Assembly (NCBI GenBank): GCA_039583875.1
Contig: CM077159.1
Coordinates: 5,211,371 to 5,275,370, forward strand
DNA length: 64,000 nucleotides
Source of the DNA: Platanthera guangdongensis
Lineage: Eukaryota > Streptophyta > Magnoliopsida > Asparagales > Orchidaceae
Direction of reading: 5' to 3'
Shown here: positions 21,639 to 33,465 of the stretch, one piece after another
Layout: every line of letters begins with the position of its first letter
Position numbering within the stretch: the stretch's first letter is position 1
Translations under genes and position numbers: made by a program
The notes under the pieces: generated by a model
Databases searched by the model: none
Seen by the model: the letters and a program-made list of their open reading frames with translations, nothing else
What the model was told of the DNA's origin: nothing

Positions 21639-22422
21639 TGTTGGCCGCAACAACATTACGGGATCTCATGCATGTAGAAGAGATGAAAAGAGCAATCGTC
21701 TACACCGCCACCTTCTTGGTCTACACCGCCACCTTCTTGGTGACGCTCACCTCTAGATTTGATAACCATAACGTCCACCATCGTTCTTTCAACAAGGTAG
21801 GCTTTGATGCTTCAATTCCTGGCATGAATTTCATTCAATCTATTCAAGTTTGGTTTCAAGATTGTGAAAAATGGACAAAGAGCTCAATAAATCGCAAATT
21901 TTATTGCTCCAAAAATATGAAGATTACATAGATATGTCCCCTTATTTATAGAAAACGGAGGAGATGAGAGAATACAACAATCGATATGGGACAAAATACA
22001 AGTTGGGCGGCCTATGCGGTATGTCATGGACAAACCGCACACTATATAAAGACCAACTGTACATCTGGCGGAAACCAAGGAAAACCGCCACAAAGCTATG
22101 GAAGACCGCAAGACCGCTACTGCAGGTTGCCACCAGGCCGCAGTTGCGGCTAACCATCATACCACTGTTGCGGCTTCACAAAGACCGTCGCGGCTACACC
22201 ATTCCGCTGCGGCTTCCTTCAAGACCGCTGTGGATAAACTCCAAACTACTGTTGCGGCTTCCGGCCAGACCGCCAGCTGAGGTTCACCACCAGACCGCAG
22301 AGCCAAAAATGTCAGGCCGCAAGGGAAACCGCCATCCCTCCAGGGAAGACCGCTGGGCTAGCCTCCAGACTACCCGAACTGCTAACCGCCCGAATAGAGT
22401 GTCAAACCGTCAATTTCTAACA
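21639..22422 (-). repeat. E4 3' LTR
   Basis: 784 bp. A minus-strand TATA (TCTATAAATAAG, near 21945) and AATAAAA at about 21895 have promoter and poly(A) positions. A perfect 21-bp tandem repeat (GTCTACACCGCCACCTTCTT plus G) is at about 21698-21739. The 22030-22400 part is rich in GACCGC and GCGGC words. Confidence 0.8.
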
Positions 22423-22429
22423 CTCTCCC

Positions 22430-23395
22430 TCAAGCTGGAGCGTATATATCAACCATGTCCAGCTTGCTACAAACATCTGAAGCGGAAACAGGTTTTGTGA
22501 AGAAGTCTGCCAGTTTTTTATCAGAAGTGACGAAGGGAGTACAGATCTGATTCTTCAATACATCTTCTTTAATGAAATAACAATCCAACTCAATGTGTTT
22601 TGTCCTCTCATGAAAAACAGGATTCTTTGATATGTAAATGGCTGATTTTTTATCACAGAACATAGGAAGAGAATGATCGTAGACTTCTCTCAAATCAAGC
22701 ATGAGTGCCCGTAGTCATTTTAACTCACAGGTAGTTGAGGTCATGCTCTTATACTCTGCTTCAGCACTTGACCTTGAAACCAATGTCTGCTTCTTGCTCT
22801 TCCATCTAACAAGGTTTCCTCCTACAAAGGTACAAAAATCTGATGTAGACTTTTTATATTTCTTGTTATCAGCATAGCTGGCATCCGAATACGTTTCAAC
22901 CTTCAAGTGATCATTCTTCTGAAACAACAAGCCCTTTCCTGGAGATCCTTTCACAAACTCCAGAATCTTCATGGCAGACCGAAGATGACACTCTCTAGGA
23001 TTCTGCATAAACTGATTGACCTTTCCAACTGCATAACAGATAACTGGTCTAGTAATAGTTAGATATATGAGTTTTCCTACAAGACGCCTGTATATAGTGA
23101 AATCTGGAAGAAGAGGAGAATCGTCAGTCCACCCTTTATCATCTTCAACCACCGTCGGGCAACGAGTAGGTTTCGTGCCAAGAAGACCGGTTCCTTTTAG
23201 GAGATCTAGAGCATACTTTCGCTGTGAAAGAACCACCGAGTTTTTCTTTCGTGAAATCTCAATTCCCAGAAAGTACTTCGAAGTTCTTATATCCTTAGTT
23301 ATAAAATGTTGCCGAAGATATCGTTTAGCTAGATCAATGCCTTCTTTATCATCCTCGATCAGAAGAATATCATCAACATAGACAGCAAGAACCAC
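22430..23395 (-). pseudogene. E4 RNase H and RT palm
   Basis: A 226-codon frame starts at VLAVYVDDILLIEDDKEG (RT catalytic YVDD) and runs through KYFLGIEI, GKLIYLTITRPVICYAVG and the RNase H segment YSDASYADNKKYKKSTSDF and SSAEAEYKSM. A short frame break near 22705 separates the last 90 codons (CDKKSAIYISKNPVFHERTK and LADFFTKPVS). These are diagnostic of copia RT-RNase H order. Confidence 0.92.
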
Positions 23396-24055
23396 AAGGG
23401 CATTAGTAGTCTTGCGTATAAACAGAGAATGATCAGCAGAACTTTGATTGAACCCAATAAGAGAAACAAATCCACTAAACTTGTCAAATCAAGCTCGTGG
23501 ACTCGGCTTTAAGCCATAAATTGCTTTCTGAACTTTGCACACCTGAGACTCCCCCTGAGGAACATACCTAGGAGGTTGCTCCATGTAAACCACCTCTTGT
23601 AAATTTCCATAGAGGAAAGCATTATTCACATCTAACTGAGACATCTCCTAGTCTCGATTAACAGCAACTGAGAAGAGAACACGTATAGTGCTGATGCAAG
23701 CAACGGGAGAAAAAGTATCAAAGAAGTCCACCACATATGTCTGAGTAAATCCTTTGGCCACAAGCCTTTCCTTATAGCGATCAACAGAGTCATTTGGAAG
23801 ATACTTAATCACAAAGACTCACCGACAACCAACAATATCGATGCCCAGAGGTGGCGGAACAAAAGTCCAAGTGCGTCTCTCAGTTAATGTGTTCATTTCT
23901 TCATCCATAGTAGTCTTCCACTGAGGACTAGCAAGAGCCTCTTGATACGTCGCTGGGATGACAGTAGAAGAGATAGAAAGAGCAAAACGCTTGACATTCA
24001 GGGAAAGCTGAGCATAAGAGACAACAGCATCTAGGACCGCCGTCTCTTGAATTGG
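23396..24055 (-). pseudogene. E4 reverse transcriptase N-terminal part
   Basis: WKTTMDEEMNTL, RTWTFVPPPLG and GCRWVFVIKY mark the copia RT start (near 23700-23900). [48 protein letters not shown] and [11 protein letters not shown] follow. Two stops are seen (near 23650 and 23490). It joins a foreign LTR fragment at about 24055. Confidence 0.87.
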
Positions 24056-25005
24056 AGCAAGTGCGCAACCCCGCCCCCGATTCTTCTTCATGTGGCTGGC
24101 AACCACCGTCTCTAGGACCGGCGCCTCCCCCTCTAGCTTCCCCGCCACCTCTTGCTTCTCCTGTCATGGTCGACATCTCTCCTGGTCTTCCTCCTTGGTT
24201 GGCTTCTCACCTCCAATTCTCCAAAGAGATCGACGACCCCCTCTTTCTGAGGGCTGGCAGCGGTTTTTCTCGTATCCTGGTGGTCGGCAGCCGCCTCCTC
24301 CCTCTACTCCAAGGCCGACAGCCGCTTCTCCATCTTCCTTGGGCTACGATTACGCCTAGGGCTTCGCTCAAATCGTCCGCTCAGATTTTGGACTCGAGTT
24401 TGGTTCCTCTCGGTAAGAATTACTCTTCTTTCTCTTATTTCAGATTTGACCTAGTTCACGAATTTTTGTGCCCCAATTTGCGTACAACTTGTGTTTCATG
24501 ATTTTGCCCCATAATAATCGGTTAATTCTCGTTGTGGACGTGTTCTCTGACATCGTTCGTCGCACCCTTTGACGGTTCGTGAAGTAAGTCCTCTCTGAAT
24601 TTGGGTTTTCCCCTAGCCGAGCGCCGCCAAGTCTCCGTCTCCGCGTGGAATCGCTTCTCCCATCACTCTTGAGGGAGGTAAATCTCTTAGACTCCTTTGA
24701 TTCAATTTTTGTGGCGAATAATTGTTTATTAGCGTAGTGATTAATTTACTATGTCGCCTTCATCGTCCTTGTGCAGGTTCAAAATAGGATTTCTGATCTT
24801 GCGCCGCTCAGCCGCCTCCGTCAGATTCAGGCTCTTTCAGGCAAGTAGAGATCTCTCTCTCTCTCTCTCTCTTGCAAACATTGAATTTCAATTTACTTGC
24901 TCTGTTCTTATGATAATACGAATTCACACATGTCTGTCTGTGATGTCATATGAATTGAAGTATCGAATGTCTAATTCGGCAAATTAATGTCTTAGGGCTA
25001 GCCGC
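24056..25005 (+). repeat. Captured fragment of an H-type LTR inside E4
   Basis: About 950 bp align with the solo LTR H at 25402-25917, then 37925-38331, then 45596-45611, as one continuous stretch. Shared words include CTTTGACGGTTCGTG and TTAATGTCTTAGGG. Because this copy is uninterrupted, it shows what H looked like before E5 and E6 inserted. Confidence 0.82.
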
Positions 25006-25917
25006 CAGACCGCCCGAACTGCTTACCGCACAACTAGAGTGTCAAAACGCCAATTTCTAACAAAGGTTTTTACTTTCACGCCATGGAGATTTTTCTCCAT
25101 CAGTTTGGGCGTAAAAATCTTTTTCCATTTGTCCATTCGGAGATATCCTTCAAGGTTTCAAGTCTTCTTTCTTCCTCTAGTGTAACAACTCGGATTTAGG
25201 TTATTATAATGATATAATAATATTAAGGGTTATATAATTAATTAATTAAAAAAAACCCTAACCCTCTTAAGTCTAAACCCGCAAGCCTCCCCCCCCCATT
25301 CTTTATTTTCCCGCAGCCGCTCTTCCGCTTCCGTCGCTGCTCTCGCACGAAGCCGCCGCTCCCGATTTCGTCTCTCGCCGCTCCCCCGTCTCACGTCTCC
25401 TGCAAGTGCACAACCCCTCCCCTGATTCTTCTTACTGTGACTGGCAACCACCGCCTCTAAGACCGGCGCTTCCCCCTCTAGCTTCCCCGTCGCCTCTTGC
25501 TTTTCCTGTCATGGCCGACATCTCTTCTGCTCTTCCTCCTTGGCCGGCTTCTCACCTCCAAGGAGATCGACGACCCCCTCTTTTTGAGGGCTGGCGGCGG
25601 TTTTTCTCGCCTCCTGGTGGCCGGCAGCCGCCTCCTCCCTCTACTCCAAGGCCGACAGCCGCTTCTCCATCTTCCTTGGGCTCCGATTACGCCTAGGGCT
25701 TCCCTCAAATCATCTGCTCAGATTTTGGACTCGATTTTGATTCCTCTCAGTAAGATCTACTCTTTTTTCCTCTTATTTCAGATTTGACCTAATTCGCGAA
25801 TTTTTGTGCCCCAATTTGCGTACAACTTGTGTTTCATGATTTTGCCCCATAATAATCGGTTAATTCTCGTTGTAGATGTGTTCTCTGACATCGTTCGTCG
25901 CACCCTTTGACGGTTCG

Positions 25918-28111
25918 TGGAAGTCTTGTTTTCAAGCCTAGCTAAACACCTAGAGGGGGGTAAATAGGTTTTTGTCTCTATTTAAATTTTCTTACTTGAT
26001 AGCAGATTTCTGTGTTTGGTCATTAGGTTAGTTTTTAGCTTTCAAGATCAATCATAGACGACACAACAATTTTATAGTGGTTCTTCAATCTTGGGTACAT
26101 CCACTGTCCCTCTGCGTCTATCTAACAGTGTGTTAGACTCGGCTCTCCCTCCAGAATTCAGCTCCTTAAGAGCTTACAGCACAGACCCCGCAGGGCCACA
26201 CAGGTCACAGACCTACAACTTAGGCACTAAGCCAAACCCAGTCACAAAGACATTTCACCCGGCACTAAGTCAAACACAGGTCACAGAGACCTTAGCCTTT
26301 ATAATACAGGCTTACAACTACAGACTCACAAAGAATCTTTACAGAAGAAATAGAAGTTGGTTTGATTAGACACCAGAGCAAGATCTTTGTGTCTACTACT
26401 TCCTGGGCTGAACAGATATCAGCTCAAGCTTTTGTTGTTGAAGACTATGAAGTAGGCAGTAGAAACTTTCTTCAAACAGCTTTCTTTTCTCTGCAAAGCT
26501 TGTAGATCTGCTTTCTCAGAATCGTCTTTGAACCTGCTGTTGCAGATGGTGATTGCTTAAACTATCTCAGTCCTCAGCTAGATTATCTGTGCAGAACATC
26601 TTTTTCAGGCTCGACAAGAATGGAGAGGAGGAAGATGAAGTTCGGCCACACTTTTCGTTTTCAGAAAACCTAGACAAATAATCGATTTTTTGCTCTGGCC
26701 GATTTGCTTCTTTTTATTCTTTGAAGGCCAATTGAGCAGTGGGCACACTACCAGGATTGATGGCCGAGATTTACCCATTCAGCACATGCTTTCCATTAAT
26801 TCTTGATTCAACGGCTCTTTGATGTGTGTGGGCCCCAGCACTTAACGATGAAAATGTTTCTTGGAAAGTGCAGAAGATGATAACAGCTGGCCGCCAGCGT
26901 CTCTAGCATCATTTCCGCAACAATTGAATTTTGGTTGACTTTTTGACTTTGATGACGTCAACATGAAGTCAGCATCTGTGGACTTAGATAAAATTCAAGC
27001 ATTAGAAGCAAAGGCGTTGAGTGAGTAAGCATCACTCAACGCCACAACACTTAGACAAAATTTTATCGGTCTAGGCGTTAAGCTCGTCGAACGCTAAGCT
27101 CCGTTCGACGAACGGCAAGCTCAGTTCAACGAAAGTGTAAATTCAGTTCGACGAACGAGTAAATTCAATTCGACGAACTCCAGACTCAGTTCGACGAAAT
27201 CTAAGCTCAGTTCGACGAAGCTGAGTTCGACGAAAGCCAAGCTATCCACGAAATTGAGCTTAGCCAAATTTTCTGCGTCAAGGCGTTGAGAGCGTCGAGA
27301 GAATTCTACGCCAAGGCGTTGAGAGCGTTGAGTGAGCTCGTCTCACTCAACGTTATTTGCCTTAGCAAACATTTCTGCGTCAAGGCGTTGAGAGCGTTGA
27401 AAGCGTTGAGAGCGTTGAGTGAGCTCGCCTCACTCAACGCTATTTGCATTAGACAGATTCTCTGTGTCTTGACGTTGAAAGAGTAAGCTTCACCCAACGT
27501 CAAACTACTTAACAGAACTTCTCTGTTATCTGGCGATTTCTTTAGGCATTGACAGCCTATTTCTTTAGGCATTGACTGTCTCAGCCTGACTCACAGTTTT
27601 TTGTTGTATGGCGTTGAGTGAGTAAACTACACTCAACGCATGTGGACTTAGCCGTATTTTCAGCCTATTTCTTTAGACTTTGACTGACTCAGTCTGACTC
27701 ACAGCCTTTTTGTTGTATGGCGTTGAGTGAGTAGACTACACTAACGCTTTTGTACTTAGCCAAATTTTTGGCTATCTAACAGTTAGGCTAAGATAGACTC
27801 AACGTTATTTATTATATGGCATTGAGTGAGCTGTCCTCACTCAACGTCTGTAGACTTAGGCAAATTTCTAGCTAGACAAGAATGAGTACTTACCTCTGGC
27901 GTTGAGTGAGCTTGCTCCACTCAACGCCTGTGGACTTAACAGATTTTTACTATGTCCCACAACAAATTATTGTCTCATCTTGTTCAACCAATGTGATAAG
28001 TACTAACCTGCACTCAACACCTCAAATAAACATCAAATACAATTGATGTATGTGACATTGACCTGTTTGACTTCTCACAAATCAGGGACATTGGGAACAA
28101 TGGACCCAACA
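25918..28111 (-). repeat. E5 3' LTR
   Basis: 2,194 bp, TGGAAGTC to ACCCAACA on the plus strand. It carries a cluster of TTCGACGAA words (27100-27235) and about eight hairpins of the form GCGTTGAGTGAG...CTCACTCAACGC (27010-27930). Open frames here follow from the hairpin repeats. Confidence 0.9.
27000..27930. repeat. Array of hairpins in E5 LTR
   Basis: GGCGTTGAGTGAG and its complement CTCACTCAACGCC stand 5-12 nt apart in units of roughly 60-110 bp, repeated about eight times with small changes. The same array is in the right LTR (35505-36580) and in the duplicated fragment 37110-37745. Confidence 0.85.
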
Positions 28112-28578
28112 ATCTCCCCCAATTTGAAGAATTCAAAACACTTATCAAAATAGTTTTTTTCCTTGGTCAATGACACACAACCTATACAGCAAAAAAATAT
28201 TGAAATTCTTATATGATATTAGGAAGTGTACCTCATTTCCTGTCTGTATGGTGAGCATCACCTACTCCCCCTATTTTGCTGGAAGGTGTTTTGTTCTTAC
28301 TTGAGTGTCGCATGTCCTTCTCTGGATGACTGGATATATCCTTTTTTCCGATTTGTCATCTCTCCCCCTTGCTATGTCTCCCCCTTGCTAAGACCTTCTC
28401 TCTTCTCTCCCACTTTTTGACTTCTGCAGAATAGGCAGATAGGGGTTGTCCCTTCCAGTGTAACTTACTCCCCCTCAGTAGAAGCATCAGTGAACTGATA
28501 CCACTGGGGAGTCTTTATCTCCAGCAAGATGAACAATACCTGCACCACAAAAAGAAATGCAAAAGGGAGTGTCTGAAG
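28112..28578 (-). promoter_or_regulatory. E5 polypurine tracts and 3' untranslated region
   Basis: On the plus strand CTCCCCC occurs next to the LTR (28113-28120) and again near 28265, 28370, 28380 and 28470; on the minus strand these are GGGGGAG tracts. Several tracts before the 3' LTR are known for Sireviruses. Confidence 0.75.
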
Positions 28579-29456
28579 CTAGGCCAAGTTCAGCATACCC
28601 AGCTCAAATTTGAGGGTGTTGAACTTTGTTTTATCTAATGGCTTAGTGAAGATATCAGTCACTTGCTTGTCTGTGGGGACAAACTCAAGACTGATTTCTT
28701 TCTTCACATGCTCCCTAATAAAATGATATCTAATTTTTATGTGCTTAATCCTGTTATGTGAGATAAAATTTCTAGCAATAGAAATAGCAGTTGTAGAATC
28801 ACAGTAGAGAGGAGTTCTACTTACCTGAAGGTTGTAATCCTGGAGTTGATGTTGGGTCCACAGAAGCTGAGCACAGCAGCTGTCTGCTGATATATACTCT
28901 AACTCAGCAGTGTATATAGTCACACTAGTTTGTTTCTTGCTGCTCCAAAAAACTAGCCTTCTTCCTAAAAACTAACAGTTCCAGTAGCGCTTTTCTAATC
29001 TTTTTTGCAGCCTGCAAAATCTGCATCTGAAAATCATGTTGGATCATAATACCTATTTTTAGGGTACCATAGGCCAATATCTGCAGTGTCTTTAAGATAC
29101 CTCAAGATTCTCTTTGCAGCAGAGTAATGAGATTTTTTAGGGCAGGCCTGATACCTAGCACAGACACATGTAGCATACATGATGTCAGGCCTACTAGCAG
29201 TCAGGTATAGAAGGGAGCCAATTATTTCTCTATACAAAGACTCATCAACAGGTTTTTCTGCCTCATCTTTGCTTATTGTCATACTTGACTCGATGGGAGT
29301 TCTCATGGTGGAGGCATTCTCCATACCATATTTTCTGATTAGCTCCCTAGTGAACTTGGACTGAGATATGGACAAGTCATCATCAGTATGTCTTGCTTGG
29401 AGCCCCAAGAAGAACTTGAGCTCACCCATGCTGCTCATTTCAAACTTCTCTTGCAT
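28579..29456 (-). pseudogene. E5 RNase H and RT C-terminal part
   Basis: MGELKFFLGLQARHTDDDLS, SQSKFTRELIRKYGMENAS and IGSLLYLTASRPDIMYATCV are the RT connection. YTAELEYISADSCCAQLLWT, CDSTTAISIARNFISHNRIK and VTDIFTKPLDKTKF are RNase H and its end. A segment around 28924-29033, which should carry the first RNase H catalytic Asp (SDADWAG-like), is damaged. Confidence 0.9.
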
Positions 29457-30070
29457 AAGTTTAGCAAATTTTCTGCAAATCCTGTCATTAGTAGATCCAA
29501 AGATAATGTCATCGACATATATCTGGACTAGGATAAGCTTGCCCTTTGATTCCCTTAGGAATAGGGTCTTGTATATCTTCCCCTTGAGAATTTGTTCTCA
29601 ATGAGGAAGCGGTATAAAGTTTCATACCAAGCCCTAGGGGCTTGCTTTAGCCCATATAGAGCTTTCCTAAGCTTATATACAAAATTAGGTGAGTTGGGAT
29701 CTACAAAACCTGGTGACTGATCCGCATATACTTCCTCTTTTAGGTCATTATTCAGGAATGCTGACTTGACATCCATCTGGTAGACTCTGAATCTCTGATA
29801 GGCAGCAAATGCAAGGAATATCCTTATTGCTTCCAATCTGCCTACTGGAGCAAAGGTCTGGTCAAAGTCTATGCATTTTTCTTGTCTGTAGCCTTTAGCC
29901 AGCAGTCTAGTCTTATTATTAACAATAATGTCATCTTGATCCAACTTGTTCCTATAAATCCACTTGGTCCCTATGACATTTTGTCCTTGTGGTCTGGGGA
30001 CCAACTTCCAAACCATACATCTCTTAAATTGGTCAAGTTCTTCTTGCATTGCTCCAATTCAGAACTGGTC
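29457..30070 (-). pseudogene. E5 reverse transcriptase
   Basis: [60 protein letters not shown] (first catalytic Asp) and [20 protein letters not shown] lie in one 164-codon frame. A frameshift near 29590 precedes LILVQIYVDDIIFGSTNDRI, which holds the catalytic YVDD and is read from 29475-29535. Nearly intact. Confidence 0.92.
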
Positions 30071-31427
30071 CTAGATTGCTTCTTCAAACTTCTTGGGCTC
30101 TTCTTGAGACAGAAAGCTTGAGTAGAGAGTTGTATTCATGCTCCTGCTTCTGGTCTGGACTCCATGATTCGCATTACCAATGATTTGGTGTGCTGGATGG
30201 TCTCTTAGATGCTTGATAGTTAGAGGCAATCTGGCTACAGCTTGCTGATCTTCAGGGTTTTCAGCTAACTGGTCTTCAATTTCTTCAGGTATGTTTTGCC
30301 CTTCCCATGGAATAGACAGTCCTTCATCATTATTTTGGACTGTGGGGGTAGCTTCCTTGATGGTCAGTTTGTCCATCATTTGCTCTGTACCTGCAATACT
30401 ATAAGAGGAGGAGCTTGGCAGCTCACAGTTAACCATGTTGGATTCATCAAAAATAACATGCATTGACTCTTCTACAACTTGGCTAGTTAAGTTATACATT
30501 TTATATGCTTTACTATGAGTGTTGTACCCGACAAAGATCCCTTCATGAGACTTGACAACAAACTTAGTTAAATGGACTTTTTCATTGTTGAGCACATAGC
30601 ACTTGCAACCAAAGATCCTGAAATAGCTCAGGTTTGGTTTTCTGCACTTCAACATCTCATAGGGAGTTTTCTTGTGGCTTTTGGTGATAAAAGGTCAATT
30701 AAGGACATAGCATGCAGTGTTAACTGGCTCAGCCCAGAAATATTCTGGGAGTGATGAGTCACTTAACAAGGTTCTACTAGGCTCTATGAGAGTCCTATTT
30801 TTCCTTTCAGCAATTCCATTTTGCTAGAGTGTTCTAGCAGAGGAAAATTCTTGATGAATCTCTTGTTCTTCACAGAACCTTGTCATGCACTCAGACTGAA
30901 ACTCAGTCTCGTGATCACTTCTGATTTTGATCACAGTGATGTTGAATTCATTCTGAATTTGCTTGACAAATGTTTGAAAGACATCTGGGGTTTCAGATTT
31001 CTTTCTTAGAAAGAACACCCAGGCAAATCTGGAAAAGTCATTAACAACCACAAGGGTGTAGACTTTCCTACCTACACTATGAATTGTCATAGGACCAAAC
31101 AGATCCATATGCAAGAATATAAGCACCTCACTGAATCTTTTGTGTCAATACTCTTGAAGGAGTTCTTAGTCTGTTTTCCCTTTTGGCATGCAGAGCAGAT
31201 ACCCTTCTTAGTGTATATAGACTTAGGGTCATCCATAATAAGCTCATTGCTGAACAGCTTGCCTATGGTTCTGTAATTTAGATGGGCTAGCCTCTTGTGT
31301 TACTGGACACAGGAAGAGGCTTTCTCATCTGCAACTAGACATACAGGTGAATCTTTGCTAGAGCATAGGAAATCTAAACAGTAAACAGTTTCACTCTTAG
31401 TGCCTATTAAGATGACCTCTTGGTCAC
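30071..31427 (-). pseudogene. E5 integrase
   Basis: HKRLAHLNYRTIGKLF and ICSACQKGKQTKNSFK form the HHCC zinc finger near 31150-31310. The core has LHMDLFGPM (Asp), VVVNDFSRFAWVFFLRKKSE and IKIRSDHETEFQ (Asp); the catalytic Glu region follows near 30800. The C-terminal part contains RKPNLSYFRIFGCKCYVLNN and GIFVGYNTHSKAYKMYN, the usual copia sequence. A stop near 31300 and a frame change near 31130 break it. Confidence 0.9.
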
Positions 31428-31750
31428 TTAACCTCCTAATTTGGCACTCATCCTTGTGGATACTATGTCATAGCCAAGATCACAGAGTTGGCTAATGCTT
31501 ATCTGGTTGTGTTGTAATCCTTCCGCATACGCTACTCTAGTGATAGTGACTATGTCATTAGAGATCTTACCATAACCTCTAGTTACCCCTTTTTCTGACC
31601 CACCAAAGATAACCTTTGGTCCATTCCTTACTGGAGCATAATCTTTCAGCATGCTCCTTATTCCAGTCATGTGCCTGAAACAACCACTATCCAAGTACCA
31701 TATAGGGGTATTGGTACTTGGACTAACCTGCAAAACACAAATCAGTTAAC
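31428..31750 (-). pseudogene. E5 aspartic protease
   Basis: WYLDSGCFRHMTGIRSMLKD is the copia protease active site (DSGCSRHMTG type) with one change. VIFGGSEKGVTRGYGKI and LQHNQISISQLCDLGYDI complete the domain. It is joined to integrase as expected for copia. Confidence 0.9.
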
Positions 31751-33465
31751 CTTATGATCCCAATTTTTATTGGGTCCTTGGTGCATGTTAGACTGAAAAT
31801 AACTATGCTGGCATGCAGCTTTTTTGACAGGCAAGCTAACATTTGCTCTCTGCACACTATGATTGTGTCAGCAATCAACAGCAAAGTGGTCTACCTTACC
31901 ACAGCACCAACACTCATAGATGTTATACCTTCTTTTTGGAGCAGGTCTAGTGGCTGTGTTAACAGCAGATCTTGGTCTAGAAGGGGTAGCAGCAGTTCTG
32001 TTCTTTACTTTCCCAGCCCCAGTCTGACAAGTGGTGGGTCTGGCAGTAGAAGTGTTTGGGATATCTTGAGCCCTTCTAGCAGCAGCTTTCTTTTCAGAAA
32101 GCATACTCTTGATGCCTCAGAGATGCCCAGGTCTGGTTTACTGACAGCCTTGCCCTTTATCTTAGAGTGGGCTGGAGGAATTTGAGAACAGGCAGCAGCT
32201 TTATCCTTGACTGAAGGGGCTGTTGCACCAAACACAAATGGTCCAGGATGGATCTTTTGTATTTTCCCATATGCACTTGCACCCTTGCTATATCTACCAC
32301 CATATTGTGGAACATCTTTGTTCACACAAGAGGGACTAGCATTATTCCAGTGATCATAAATACTCACATGGTCATGGCTGCTAGAAGAAAATTGCACTTT
32401 ATTAAATTTCATAGGAGGCTTATAAGCTAGTGGCTCCACTTGAGCTTTATCTTTTCCCTTGGGATTAACAACTCTTTTCCTTCCCTTGAAACTCAACCCT
32501 TTCTTTCCCTTTTGGGAGGAGAATGAGTCTATCAAGGGCAACACTGTGCTAGGCTTGGAGTAGCTAGCCACTAGTTCCCTCTCCCTTTGGAGCTTTCCTT
32601 CAAGATTGATGATATGGTTGTTCTTGAAGGTTATACTGCTCATCTGAAGGATTATTGCATTCTTCAGTTTGCTGACTTCTTGCATCTTCTGATCCAGCAG
32701 TTTTGTTGATTCTGAAGCAGCAAGTTGTAGGGAAGCAATTTCCTAAGCCTGTTGTTTGGCCAGGAGCTTGCTTTTCTTTAGAGCCTGCAGTAGTGCACCA
32801 TAATTATATCAATTGATTGATGTCTCATTCAGATTCTGAGTCATCATCATCACTTGATGCAGACGCACGAGAATCTGGAATAGATTCATAATCTGAACTG
32901 AAAGAGCTAGTAACAGAGATTATCTTGCTTGGACTAGGTTGATCATGGCTGATTTCTTCATCAAACCTAGCCATCAGCCCAAGGCAGCAGCTATCTTCTT
33001 CATAATTCACCTCTGAATCACCATCAGACTGTGATAGAGGGGCCCTGTATTCAATCCTGGCAGCAGGAAGAGCCTTCTCAGCTTCTTCTTCTAAAGCAGC
33101 CAGCCTTTTAATGCAGTCTGCTTCTGCAGCTCCATCTTCAGTAGAGTACAGTCCAATGTAAGCTTCTTCTTCTGACTCTGATGAGGAGGAGTCAGTCCAG
33201 CTTCTTTGCTTCTTAGCAATGAAGGATTTCTCCTTCTTGCCTTTTAACTGGTGGTCATGTTTCTCACCATGTTCCCTTCTTTTAACTGGGCAGTCGGCTA
33301 TTACATGTCCAGGTTTTTTGCAATGATAACAAGTCGTGTTAGAGGAAACCTGTTTACCAGTTTTGGAATCATACCTGTCCTCCTTAGAGGATTTTCTCCT
33401 GCCCTTGTAGTAGTCATCAATGGGATGTGAGGAAGAGGAAGGTCGGCCTCTTCAGTGCTTCTTCT
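31751..33465 (-). pseudogene. E5 gag C-terminal half, zinc knuckles and Ser/Asp/Glu-rich domain
   Basis: Two zinc knuckles are seen: CYHCKKPGHVIADC near 33305 and CWCCGKVDHFAVDC near 31885 (both C-x2-C-x4-H-x4-C). Between them are a Glu/Ser-rich stretch ending in SSDDDDSESE (32825-33010), CCLGLMARFDEE, and a Lys-rich coiled-coil region (32005-32685). A second knuckle and extended acidic coil are Sirevirus gag traits. Frameshifts are frequent. Confidence 0.82.

Larger units (their letters stand above)
21639..25062 (-). mobile_element. E4: Ty1/copia element with replaced 5' half
   Basis: Left LTR 21639-22422 (TGTTGG...CTAACA); polypurine tract beside it (CTCTCCCTC on the plus strand). RNase H and RT read leftward-to-rightward on the minus strand up to about 24055. 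Then comes foreign LTR sequence (24056-25005), and finally 57 bp matching the end of the left LTR (25006-25062). AAGGT flanks the right end and AAGGTA the left, a near-perfect target duplication. Gag, protease and integrase are gone. Confidence 0.82.

Noticed and set aside
25246..25262. Telomere-like AAACCCTAACCC
   Set aside because: Only one and a half units; too short for an interstitial telomere.
24052..25787. Gene-like open frames of 89-149 codons with intron-like GT and AG sites
   Set aside because: They occur in both H-type LTR copies, shift frame between them and contain no domain; better explained as LTR sequence.
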